From Filobasidium wieringae (Eukaryota; Basidiomycota; Tremellomycetes; Filobasidiales; Filobasidiaceae): a DNA stretch of 64,000 nt. Made by a program: the position numbers and the translations under genes. Shown here in pieces: positions 11,818 through 22,260 of the stretch. The notes under the pieces are model-generated. The model had not been told where the DNA came from. It saw only the letters and a program-made list of their open reading frames with translations, and searched no databases. The DNA lies in assembly GCA_001600055.1 (NCBI GenBank), contig BCIV01000025.1, positions 51,254 through 115,253 on the forward strand, read 5' to 3'. Numbering within the stretch: position 1 is the stretch's first letter; every line of letters begins with the position of its first letter.

Positions 11818-12560
11818 TCACTTTACAAGTGACTGGTTTGTCAACCCAATGGTATTGTGCAGGTTCAGGAATATGTCAGCAGAGAGTGATTTAGTGATCA
11901 TGCATGCTTGGTTCTCTTTTGACAGAACATGCATAAGCTTGATTGACATGTATTTTACTTGCTCCCATAGGTTGGTGATGATGGGAAATGTGCTTTGACC
12001 TGTCATGACAAACCGAGTTCTGTGACAGCAGGATGGCTCCCATGTTGTCATTTTGGAGAGTAATTGAGTCACTTTGAGGGAAGCCAGGGTTGTCAAGTAG
12101 GAGTTTTAGCCAAAATGCTTGTTTGGCTGCATCTGCAGAGGACAAATATTCCGCTTCTACAGTGGAGAGTGACACTATAGGCTAGCGTCTAGCCCTCCAG
12201 GAGGTGGGACCTCCAAATGTTGTGAACAGATAGCCACTGGTGGACCTGAAGCGCCTTGACACTCATTCTAGTTGGAAGATATAGCCAAGGATGATCTGCT
12301 CACCAGATTTGAAATCATAAAATGGATACAGGTCAGAAGTACCCTGCAAGTGCCAGGCTTGGTGTTTACAGCTTGGTAGTGGTCTGCAGACCATTTGCTG
12401 GTCAGGCAAGCAGATCTGCAGCAAAGACAATGTCTGGCCAGGTATGTGGACAAGAGGACAGATCCAATTTCTCTAGGAAAGTCCAAATCCTCTGCGGCTG
12501 CATGTTTTTCTTCTGTTGTGGACATCGGCTGGGATGAAGCGGGATGTTGTGTTCTGACTG
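11818..12560 (-). pseudogene. Fossil Ty1/copia RNase H region
   Basis: Read on the minus strand, 12175-11818 encodes the hallmark end of a copia polyprotein: a VEAEYLSSADAAKQAFWL block followed by NDNMGAILLSQN and SKHI, then a final KSLSADIF-type tail. Farther upstream (about 12560-12180) pieces such as ARYLQGTSDLY-like and RPDIVFAADLL-like segments appear in different frames, so the frame is broken several times. Earlier Gag, integrase and reverse transcriptase modules are not recognisable. This is the 3' end of an old copia element on the minus strand and is non-functional. Confidence 0.75.
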
Positions 12561-12706
12561 AGTTGCAGTTGGTCATGTCAGAGAGCTTCCACAAGCCACT
12601 TCCGTGAGATGAATCTCTAGCTGTCCAGCTTGTCTGTCACCAATGACATTCTAACTGAGGGAATTGTCAACAGGGCTTGACAGGGTCAGTATATGTACAC
12701 TCAAGC

Positions 12707-12883
12707 TGTCCTGTGATTCAATAATACATATGAATCTCAATAGTGAACTTAAAGTAAAGTAAAATGAAAGGACCAAGAGACTTACAAATACAGGAGAAGG
12801 CAGAGAGTGAGGACATGCGCAAGAGGGAAGGTGTCACATGATACTAGGCTGAGATGGTGTAGTGTGATGGCGGAGATCCAACT
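12707..12883 (-). repeat. Copia-type LTR, diverged copy
   Basis: This minus-strand family member is about 177 bp. Shared landmarks are GCGCAAGAGGGAAGGTGTCA (about 12819) followed by ACTAGGCTGAG, and an AAGTAAAGTAAA block near the other end. Its termini are degraded (TGTCCTGTG and CCAACT). No target duplication is visible. Confidence 0.6.
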
Positions 12884-13459
12884 GACTGTGCATCAAGCTG
12901 TGCCTTAATAGCATCGAGAACACGCACAACCGTTGTTCCAGTTCTGAATCTGGCTGATGTTGCTGTTGTTAGATTGAGCAAATTCAAACAAGGCAGAGCC
13001 ACTAGCGTCATTGCTAGTGGTATGACGGGACCACTCAGTCTTGAAAGAACCAAACACATCTTCTAAGGCGTTACCTGGTTACTGGTATAAAAATTGGGTT
13101 GTGGGAAAGTGAGGCAGAATGAGAGCACAGAGCAGAGCAATGATGGACACCTGATCATCACATGAGGTTTTTCTGGTGGCTTCTAAGTAAGCAGAGCACA
13201 TCTGTGACCTTTATTAGATCTTCTTTTCAGGGGTTTGTATTGGTCCCCAAACGCTTTTCATCTGAACCTCAAGTCCTTGCAGGATAGATGCATTATCAGG
13301 CTGTCTAGGTTCATTGAAGAATAGTACAGCAGCAAGAGGTGGGACATTGCCAGCAACATGAAACAAAATGTGCCGTAAACTTCTGACAAGTACAAGATCA
13401 GTAAGAAGCCTGTGAATTGCTGCAGGGAGAGGGCAATGAATGCTAGTAGTAGTAGCTCT
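12884..13459 (-). other. Internal debris of the inverted gypsy-related copy
   Basis: On the minus strand this follows the leader of the inverted LTR copy, so it should correspond to the start of that element's internal region. A 91-codon open frame (13489-13214) lies here but lacks a zinc knuckle or any recognisable Gag feature. It does not align by eye to the coding part of the element at 5714. Confidence 0.4.
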
Positions 13460-14088
13460 GGAGTGACCAGGTGTAAGGATGAATACCAAGTTGCACTCAC
13501 AGCTACTAGATGTCCAGGTTTTTGCATCTGTCTTATCTTATCCCTGTATTCCACTGATATTTCAACAAGTTGATGAAATTGATGAAGCTGATGAAGCTCA
13601 TGAAGCTGATGAAGTCAAAGTAAGAGATAAGGGTATCTAAGTCCTGCTGTGTTGAAGGTTGAAGATGCTGAGGCGTAAGCACTGAAGCTGGTAGTGGAGG
13701 CATGAGTCAGGAAGTATATTCTAAGGAGACTGAAGGAGTAGGAGGTGAAAATGTTCAATTCTGTCCCTTCTCTTTTGGTCTTGTAGATATATGTCTAAAA
13801 TACTATAGAGTACAAGTGGGAGGTAGTCAACAAAGATTTGTAAAGTACTACAAGAATTGTGGAATGCAAATATCTATCAGTTGAATCTTATTGCCCTGGT
13901 AAAGAATCAAGGAAATACACGTTTGAGAATACTAAATGTGATCAAGTATGTGTTTGCAATGAAGAAAGTTTAATGAAGTTTGGAACTGTCCATAAGGCTC
14001 TATGTGATCCTTAGTGCTATCTAGTCGCGCTGTGATTTTCAACAGTGCAACTCAGTGTATTGGCAGTGTGTGATGCATGTGATTGACA
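13460..14088 (-). repeat. Inverted, diverged copy of the gypsy LTR and leader
   Basis: The reverse complement matches 4741-5410 along its length. It starts TGTCAATCACATGCATC, contains two rather than three of the CTCAAAC-type tandem units and includes the same CAGGGATAAGATAAGACA leader core. It then diverges near 13460. It faces the copy at 4741, so two 5' ends of one family point toward each other across about 9 kb. Many substitutions and small indels show that it is older than the copy upstream of the intact gag-pol. Confidence 0.7.
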
Positions 14089-14129
14089 CTGTGGAATGAG
14101 GACGGAAAGATCACTGGAACGCAAGATCA

Positions 14130-15080
14130 AAACAAACTAAAATCATCAACTAGAGCATGTAGAGCTGACAAATGGGAGGTACTAGAACTGAGAAGAGGGA
14201 TAGACTGGAGACAGGAAGCAAGATTGACTGGAGTCAGAAAGAGGAAGTGAGTATAATTGCTAATCAGAACAGGCTGAGGCCATCGGCAGAGCAGGGGGAA
14301 TCAGTCAATAGAGGGTACTAAAATTGTTGTGATTCAGTGATAGGTACAAAGGAGCGTCACTACTACAAGGTAACATACCTGTTGTGATTCAGTGATAAGC
14401 CTGAATCACAACAGGGAAACTTAAGTAAAGTCGTGCGAGAGGATGACAATGACTTGTATGGAAGAGAGTCAGAGAGAGGAAGGACGCGCACAAGAGGGAA
14501 GGTGTCACGTGACACTAGGCTGAGGCTGCATAGCGCAATAGCACATATCCAACAAGAACTAGGGATTGAGAAATTGAGGTGACTAGAAACATCAAGCGGA
14601 ATAGACTGGAATCGGAAAGCAAATGTGACTAGAATCAGGCAGCGGAACCGTGTGGAATTAGAAAGCAAACATGACTAGAATCAGGAAGTGTAACAGACTA
14701 GAAGTGAATATCGGAACAGACTAGAACCATGCGCCAGAGCAGGTGGAGTCGCTAAATGGAGGCAACTTGAAGTGAGAAGTGGCGGTGACTATAATCAGGA
14801 AGCGGAGTAGACTAGAATTAGGAAGATGATGTCACTAGACTCAGGAAGCGGAACAGACTACAATTCACAATCACAACAGACTAGACCCATCAGCTAGAAC
14901 CATTAGCTAGAGCGGGTAGAGCCACTAAATGGAGGTCACTGGAATTGAGAAGTGGAAGCGGCTAGCAACATGGAACAAAAGTGATTAGAAGCAGGAAGAG
15001 GCGGCAACTGGAAACAACACGCGGAATTAACTAAAATCAGGAAGGGGAGGTCATTAAACAGGAAGCGCTAGCCACAAGAA
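14130..15080. repeat. Degenerate minisatellite / higher-order satellite
   Basis: A short motif close to GACTAGAATCAGGAAGCGGA recurs many times with variation. A longer unit is superimposed: a block beginning GAGC-GGTAGAG and running through CTAAATGGAGG to TTGAGAAGTGG appears near 14739 and 14920 (about 180 bp apart), with weaker versions near 14153 and 14290. The array is interrupted by the copia-type solo LTR at 14380-14554. No coding frame is present. Confidence 0.6.
14380..14554 (-). repeat. Copia-type solo LTR, best preserved copy
   Basis: This 175-bp minus-strand element has clean TGTTG...CAACA ends (plus-strand TGTTGTGATTC at 14380, CCAACA ending at 14554). It carries all family landmarks: GTGTCACGTGACACTAGGCT, the CGCGCACAAGAGG block and TTAAGTAAAG. 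No internal region flanks it, so it is a solo LTR, inserted into the satellite. A partial duplicate of its outer end (TGTTGTGATTCAGTGATA) lies at 14325. Flanking 5-mers do not match, so the target duplication is lost. Confidence 0.75.
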
Positions 15081-17552
15081 CTATCAGCCGCGACCATGGG
15101 GAACTAGCACCACAAGGCAATTGGGTTTCAGAAGCGAAGGTACGGGCAGTAGCGAAGTGGACTTCATGAGGGTCAGGCAGTGCCACTGCCTGTAATCAGC
15201 CCTTTGAATAGGTCGAAACAACATCGCAAGCGTCTCTCATACTGGCACTGATCACAAGGATCTCCTCGAACAAAAGTTAAATCATACTCGAGACTCAGTA
15301 CTAAGCACTATTGTAGACAACTATCCGACATCCCGGTCTAACCCATCGGTTTCACGCCGAGACATGCCGAGAACGGTCTTGACTGGTACGGTATTGCCTC
15401 CAAGTCCTGATCATACTACTGGCTCGGATATTTCGGCGGTTCGACGCCGGTTTGAGACAGTCTAAGAACCACCTGGGCAGCTTTACCAGGGTTGCTTCGC
15501 GCCCAGCTTAGATAGACCTACTCACCCCTGTCCGCAGACAGACACAAAGCAGTAGAACGCACACTCACGTGTTTATACCGTCGCCCGTCAGAGTGCAAAC
15601 CCAGCTGCAAAGATCCGTCGACCCTATTAAATACGGATTAAGTCCGGTTACCTACCTTAGCGCGCACGGTTTCCTCAAAAAAAAAAGCAAATTGCGGGGT
15701 GGCTGGACACATACGAGCAGGTCCAAGTGAACCATAGTTTTGAGGGAGGGATCCTTTTGAACTAAGAAGGCCGGCCGCTTGAATGTCTTCGGGACTTCCT
15801 GAGAACGGATACATCAGCCAATCAGCAAATTTGACAGAGGCCCGTATGGCTGTGGATCTCGATGGACGCGTCCTCTAGAGCGAACCCCTCCACCCTGGTT
15901 TAGGTCGCCTCTTGACTCTGGGGACATATGGACCGGTGAGCGGCATAAATACTAGCATTCGGACTCGCCCGACAGGGTGACGGACGACCAACAAGGATCT
16001 CACCGGCCCATCCTGCTGTCCGAGACTTTCCTGTGCGCTGCGGGTAAGTTTTTCGTGACCTCTACAGCGGTAAAACTGATCATTAGTAGCGCCCCCAAGA
16101 TAAATTTGATGCGAGGGCAGAACGCTGGGGATACCGTACTATGCCCAGTTGAGAAATGTTCGGATGGCGGGAACGAAGTTCCTCCCGCTCGAGGCGATCG
16201 AGCACTTGTAATCCGCATGATTTCACGTAGGTATCTCTGGGCAGACGTACGGCGCATACTCTTCTCAATAATGGATGATCAACCGGTGTGTCCAGAATGG
16301 CTGGCCGTAGCATCGGATCGGTGTCATGTATCGTAGTATAGTAGGCAGCTATCAAAATTCATTTATCCGCCACATAATGATCAGTACAAAGAAGCTTCGG
16401 ACGATGAGTGTGATTCAGCCGCCAGCTTACTGATCGTTGGGCGTTAAACCCTAATGCGCCATGCCTGAAGATCTACTGTCTAGGCCATGGCAGCGTAAGG
16501 GGCTGAACAAATGGGCCGTTCACCATCAGTATGGTCATCTGCTGATCATCCCAGCATACACGCCATGTGTTTCATCTTGCACAAGCTGTGCAACAGTAAG
16601 AGTCAGGGAATAGCGTGCGGTCCGACACAAAGCAGATGACATACCAGGAAGGAATAACGCAATTAAGGAGCATGCAGCTCGCAAGAGGACTAGTTCTAAG
16701 TTGACCGGTGATATCGAATGAGAACTTAGCAAAGTAGACTTTTATAACAGCCGATCGGTCCCTCGAGCCACTCACAGACAAGGAAGGTATACTAGATGGT
16801 ACCGAAGTTTCGTTAAACTTGAATACAGAATCGTTCACGAGATCTCGAGAGCCTGGGAGTCAACCGGTAGCGGACAGGACCCTGTCTCATTCATCGCTTC
16901 TGCACCGCAGCCGAAGACAACATCTCAGTGATCTGGAACGAGCATGCCGTCTACAAAGCTCGCAATATTGTCCCTGTTCACTGCAGTAGGGGCTTGCCCG
17001 GGAAGGGTAAGCAGCATACGACGCTGGGTCCGGTCTCAGCGAAACTGTGGTGTTGGCGAATACTGGATCGGTGTTTCATCCGTACTTGTATGGTTTGGTC
17101 GTCAGGAGACTTCCAATTGCGCTCTACTGCAGAATTGACAGCAGATCTGTTCAGTTGAACTTGGACTTGAATAGTATTGCCCAAATACAACGACCTTATC
17201 GTCGTCTGCCGTCTTGTTCATTTGCGGTGGAAGGCCGCTTCTTATGCAAGAGATATCCGATACGAAGGGAGTCCAAAAGGCGGTCTAAATTCCCGACACT
17301 ATGCTAAGGTGGCTGGGCTTAGAAGCTTCTTCGACGGTATACAGATTCGAACTGCATGAATTCGAGGCTTAGCTGTAGCAGGCTAGGAGTCAGTGTTCCG
17401 AATCGAGGGAGTGACACGTCACGAATTCTGATAAGGTTATCACAATCAGAGTGCTTGTTACGGGTTGCACAATAGCTAGTCCTTTATTACTCGAGCAACT
17501 GCCCCCCTTATCCGTCGACAACCTCTCAGCTCGGAGCAATTCTTGGAACAAA
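15081..17552. other. Gene-poor interval
   Basis: No protein-coding gene is supported. The longest frames (15977-16336 plus, 16572-16838 minus) overlap one another on opposite strands and have no domain or splice pattern. Nothing resembling a tRNA or rRNA was seen. The right part is the upstream region of the HNH gene that starts at 17553. Confidence 0.5.
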
Positions 17553-18653
17553 ATGTATCCCACGCTTTCAGTCGTACCCTCGGCCCCACTGCCAAGACTT
17601 GTGGAACCCAAATCTTACGAGCGTTCCACCACTCATTGGACAGGTCCACAAATCACCATCATCAGTCCAAGTGACCAACCGATCGCTCACATACCGATCC
17701 GTTTCGTAATTCATGGGGGGAATAATACCTGGGCATATGTCATTCAAGTAGCTAGAGAGCTGGTGATAGAGAACGACGGGTGGATTTTCGCAAATGGCCA
17801 AGCTGTTGACGCAGCTGATCCACCCATGACGGGTACCTTTGTTTACTCGTCGCCAAGTAAGCCCGACCTTGAGCTCGATGCACTATTTCACAATTGTTGA
17901 TGAAAGCCTCACTTTCAGGTGGTAACGCTGTACGTTACGCTGCGGGACCGTCATATACTACACCGTATAAGCCAGCCGATGTCGACGGAAGTCAAAGTCA
18001 AGGTAGCCGTTCTGTCGCGACCACCCCAAAAAACCAAGTAAGTACAGGTTCGCCCTTGACTAGACAGATAGTCACTCATGAGTACCAACAGGCTTCGTTC
18101 AGGGAAACAGTTCGTATGCGTGATATATTCTGCACTGTCACCGAGACTTTCTACAATCGGTGTGAAGCGGCACATATCGTACCTCAATCGAGACCCGACG
18201 TAAGTATCAGCAGGTTTCCCTCGACGTGGGTCCGTCATGTCCCACATTGACGATCGATTTTCCGCTATTTCGTAAGGTCTTTCGTGCCATCTTGGGACTG
18301 CGTGAATCAGAGCCGGTCAACGAGATGTACGAGGCTTCCGCAGGCCTGCTCCTGCGAAACGATATACACAAGATGTTCGACAATCTCGATCTCTCCTTAT
18401 GGCATCAGGTTCGTACATCGCACAAGCATGGGTTGAATTTACAAGAACTAACCAACATCTGGCTTGTACTCTACAGGACGGCATACTCTACGTGCATGTG
18501 TTCCGTGATGTCAGTTTATTTGAATATCATGGTAAAGCAATACCTCCAGCAAGATTTCACATCCCTTACGATACCTATTGGCCGAAACCTGAGTACCTAC
18601 GATGGCACTATCGTCAATGCTTGATGACACGGTTTCGGGGATTCTCTGCTTGA
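17553..18653 (+). CDS. HNH-nuclease domain protein
   Basis: Four exons (17553-17856, 17919-18199, 18277-18408, 18477-18653) give about 297 residues. The core is an HNH endonuclease fold of the fungal HNH_2 type: a CTVT strand, the catalytic-type histidine in EAAHIVPQ (H187), then NEMYEASAGLLLRNDIH (second histidine about 226) and a FDNLDLSL strand. Such proteins are common orphan or transposon-associated genes in basidiomycetes; their substrates are unknown. The ATG at 17553 has A at -3. The second intron uses an AAG acceptor. A 30-nt in-frame GT...CAG stretch at 18038-18067 is treated as exon. The stop at 18651 may be bypassed by another splice ending at 18852 (see findings), so the C-terminus is uncertain. 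Confidence 0.85.
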
Positions 18654-18853
18654 ACCAGCTCCACGAGTCGCCCAGCGACGTAGCCAGACCATCAACTCAA
18701 TGAAGGAGTCCGGCGCACGACCTCGGGTTTCTCGAAACTTCTCGATCAATCGGATGACCTCACTGGACAACTACGCGAGCCTTGGACTGATGCCGTCGAC
18801 ACTATCGACTACTCAAGTCGAAACCCGTCAACTCATCGTCAAAGCAGGCTAAG

Positions 18854-21399
18854 CCGATTGCCAATGCTTGCATCCCAGCTCGTTACCCGATCACATACCT
18901 CCAATCTCTTACTGTATGCCGAATACCAGCCACCGACCGAAAGCGTTCTCGTGGATCATAAAACCCCCTCTTATGGGAGGCTGTTCTAACCGTGACGTAC
19001 CTCGTCCACCCACTACAAAAGCCAAAAAGCTTTTACCACCTCAAGATCTGCAGAGCAGGTCGCTCATTCAGCCAACGCATCGTAGACCGGTCGATATACA
19101 CTTCTCTGTTATGCGATGCTTAGTCTGCGGTGACGAAGGTGTAGGGCCAAGCCCTCAGGAGCACTCATCCGTTCGAACGGTCGCTTTCGAGTTCTGATCG
19201 GGCTTTCCGCCGGACGTCCTCATGGAAACGCTATATGCTTCGAGTCAAAATTCCAATCGCTATGGTGCGACAGCGGACGGACCTACAATTAGGGACGAGA
19301 AACCAGCAAGTTGTCGCGACCGTTCGGAGACTGATGAGAATGATGGTATGGCCGGCAGAGTGCAAACGCAAGGCGGCTTCACAGCAAATTCTGTAGGGAA
19401 GACGGAGATTGTTATCGGATCGATCAACGGAAGCGGATCGACCGGCAGGAATCGAGGGTAACGGATTTACATCATCGTTATCTCGTGTAAATGTGCGATA
19501 CTATATGAGTTGATTGCTGAATATGAGGGACGTACTATGAAATCGATCTTACGGTTTGCAACAGAGCGGGGATGGCTCACGCTAATCTGTGCATCGACCG
19601 TGACTTGAGTGGGCTAGGATCGTCTGTATCTAGCGGATGAGAAATAATGACAACAGAAGATAACATGCTGTTATATACTAGGCGCCTGAACGAGTTTGCC
19701 ATCTAAGTATCATACTGTGAATCGTCGTGTTCGCAAATGCGGTGTATAGACGATGCGCCACGTTCATATGTCTACAAAAATTCGAGGAGGATACCTACCG
19801 GTACAAGGAGAATTGTGACAAGGTGTGTACTAGTATCGTCTGGTGATCGAGCCTTTCCAACCAGAGGATTCTCCAATCTCTCGTGATCGTCTCGGAAGAG
19901 GTGGATGCTCAACTGACAGCCAGTTGGCTAGAATTGCGATCATAAGTATCGAGAAGTCAACGCCTCCTACGATAGGAGTAGTGGAACACGCGCTAGATAT
20001 TCAACTCCTGCGCTCTCTTTGCATCGGACATATGCCCAAGTGCAACCGAAACGTTACACAAAAGTTTGATACCGAGTGACTGAGAATGCAGATAGTAGAT
20101 CGAGAAGGAGGGGTCCAGTCGAAGATAAGCGTTGCAGGATGCGAGACTTCCTCACGCGACCGGAAGAACGGCTGTCTATCGATCTCAGGGTAGCGGACAT
20201 GTGGTATCATGAGGTGGACAAGGGGTGATGGATAGTAGCATAAGTATGATGCGATCCGATAGTGCTTGCCATTGAGTCGCAACGGTTGGTTTGGCAGTTC
20301 TGGACCGAGTTGCCACCGTAGCCGATCCATGATGACGGTATCTGTAGAGAATCCTCTCTCAACTTTGATCCTACGCGGCTCGGTGTCTTGAACAGTATAA
20401 CATAACTGATTCATGCAGGGAATCGAGTATTGCTGTAGCAGAAGATCAATCCAGTGCGAAAAGCGCCGTATTTTGTAGGTCGCATTCGAAATGACTGCCG
20501 GGTAGCAGCATCGCTTGATCTGACCGTCTGTACGCGCCTATGATGAACCGCATCATCCTCCAGACCCGTTGTGCAAAGCAGTATCCAGGGAATCGAATGC
20601 GAACGATGCTTGCTATCACGTTTTCGACGGACCGGAACTCGACTTCATCGATCGTTAGTATGTTTCTATCGTTCCCTGCTCACTCCGGTTGACTATCTTT
20701 AGAGGAGATCGATTTGCCCATTCGGCAAAGGTGATTGGTCCCCCAAAGGAGCTGGGGTTTCATCGCAGTTCTCGATCCGAGTCAGAGTACCCAGCTACTT
20801 TGGCCTGGAAGCTAATCTTCGAGCGCATCTTCCTAACGTTCTTGCCAATTGTATCGGTGTGATCATAAGTATACCACGGATTCAGTACTGCGTGATCTTC
20901 CCTAGGACATGGTAAAGCACCAGCAAACTCGACCAGAGCACGGGAACGAATCAGATCACTGCTGTTCCTACCATTCTCCACTTATTCCGCCTGATCAGTG
21001 AGCGATAGGCTCGAAGCGAAACGTCCAGACAGTCTGATATCGAGCCCTTTTCCAAAGATTTTGTGGTTGGATACGAGACTGACCCATTTTAAGGCTCATC
21101 CCGAGGTTGCCAGCTATTGAAAGGCTGCCAAGATCAGAGAGGGTCGAGCAAGGTCGCCTAAACGTCCACTCACATCTGCTCATGCTTAAGCGATTCAGGA
21201 GATCGGATGGGGGCACTTATAGCTATGTCGCAAAGCCTGGGATGCCGTACGCTATTGATCGTTTTGTACCTACTTGATCTCCTGAATCGCACTGAACGGC
21301 AAGCGATCCTACCATACCAGGCGCCTGCGGAGTTGCTTTACTGACTTGGTCATCGGCGTCGGTGACAGTCTCATCAAGTTTCAGTCGTATTTGAGGGAG
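18854..21399. other. Gene-poor interval with unrecognised frames
   Basis: No family was recognised. The longest uninterrupted frame is on the minus strand at 20537-20001 (about 179 codons, no ATG near its start). Its composition is plausible for protein, but it has no motif, and a run of this length is expected about once by chance in a window of this size. Another frame at 18868-19197 (plus) lies just after the HNH gene and may be its 3' untranslated region. Confidence 0.4.
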
Positions 21400-22260
21400 A
21401 ACTGATGGCTGAACCCTTTAGGAACGATCACTGATACTGGTCTCCGAAGGCTTTGAGCGGTATATCATCCTGTCGCGTTTAGCTCTTCCTCTCTTCGATA
21501 ACCTGCTCTGCCAGAAGATTCAAAATGAGGGTTGCTGAGTAAAGGCGGCAGACAGTAGATTCGCTGCACGCCAAGATCGTGACCAAGAAACGGGAGTGCG
21601 TGGATTTGTGGTCGACTTCAGTGCGCCATACGACCTTTACCTAAAGACTATCGGTTGGATCGATAAGGGTACCGATGAGATGGACCGCTTGTAGTGAAAA
21701 TCCTGCCTGTGTTTGGTGATCGAACTCTAATATCACAGGGGATTGAACTAAGCGTATGAACATCCTTTGCTTGAGTCGGAAGATCCTGACAGTCTGCCTA
21801 CTTCGGTGCTTGACAGTGAAAGCGGGATCAGCGGAGATGTAACCATAAAATGTCCATTTGACACCAAGTGGTAGACGGAGCAAGCAATAGAGCGACGTGT
21901 ATGTAAGTTCGCTAACACGGTCCATGCACGACGCTTCAACGGACATCATAACATGGCTCACGTCCTGTGTTGTTGGAACTCGAAGGTGGAGGTCGAACTT
22001 ACATAATACGTCCTCCGGAACCGTCCACCTCTTCAAGAGGTCGAACCCTCGATCAACGCGATCACCAACCTGGAAACAGGAAACTTTGGCCTCATCGGAC
22101 CATATTTCGGTAGAATTAGCCAAGCCTGGAGCCACGCTTCGTTGAAGAAACTCTAGCCTTATCTCCGTCTCCAGTCCTTCACGCGTTTACGACAATGCTC
22201 AGCATTCATCGCATGGAAACGACGCCGAGAGCCGAAATCAACCTTTGCAAGATATTCCTG
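21400..22260 (-). pseudogene. Decayed Tc1/mariner-like transposase
   Basis: Read on the minus strand, this holds scattered DDE-transposase landmarks in the right order but in different frames. A basic block resembling the pre-catalytic region is near 22230-22160. EIWSDEAKV, the typical first-aspartate motif, is at about 22100. A block at about 21955-21895 resembles the HVMVWGCF..GVGEL segment. LPP followed by YSxxLxxxxNLxAE, like LPPYSPDLNPIENLWAE, is at about 21500. The frame is broken repeatedly and no terminal inverted repeat was found. The match is by motif pattern only, so the family assignment is tentative. Confidence 0.4.

Noticed and set aside
11818..12175. A functional copia polyprotein
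   Set aside because: Only the RNase H end is readable, the upstream frame is broken repeatedly, and no integrase or reverse transcriptase is visible.
18038..18067. A 30-nt GT...CAG intron inside the HNH gene
   Set aside because: It is a multiple of three, has no stop and is shorter than any supported intron here, so it is treated as coding sequence.
20001..20537. A 179-codon minus-strand frame considered as a Plavaka/KDZ-type transposon fragment
   Set aside because: One short DGQ..R segment is faintly reminiscent, but the following cysteine motif is absent and a frame this long is expected about once by chance.
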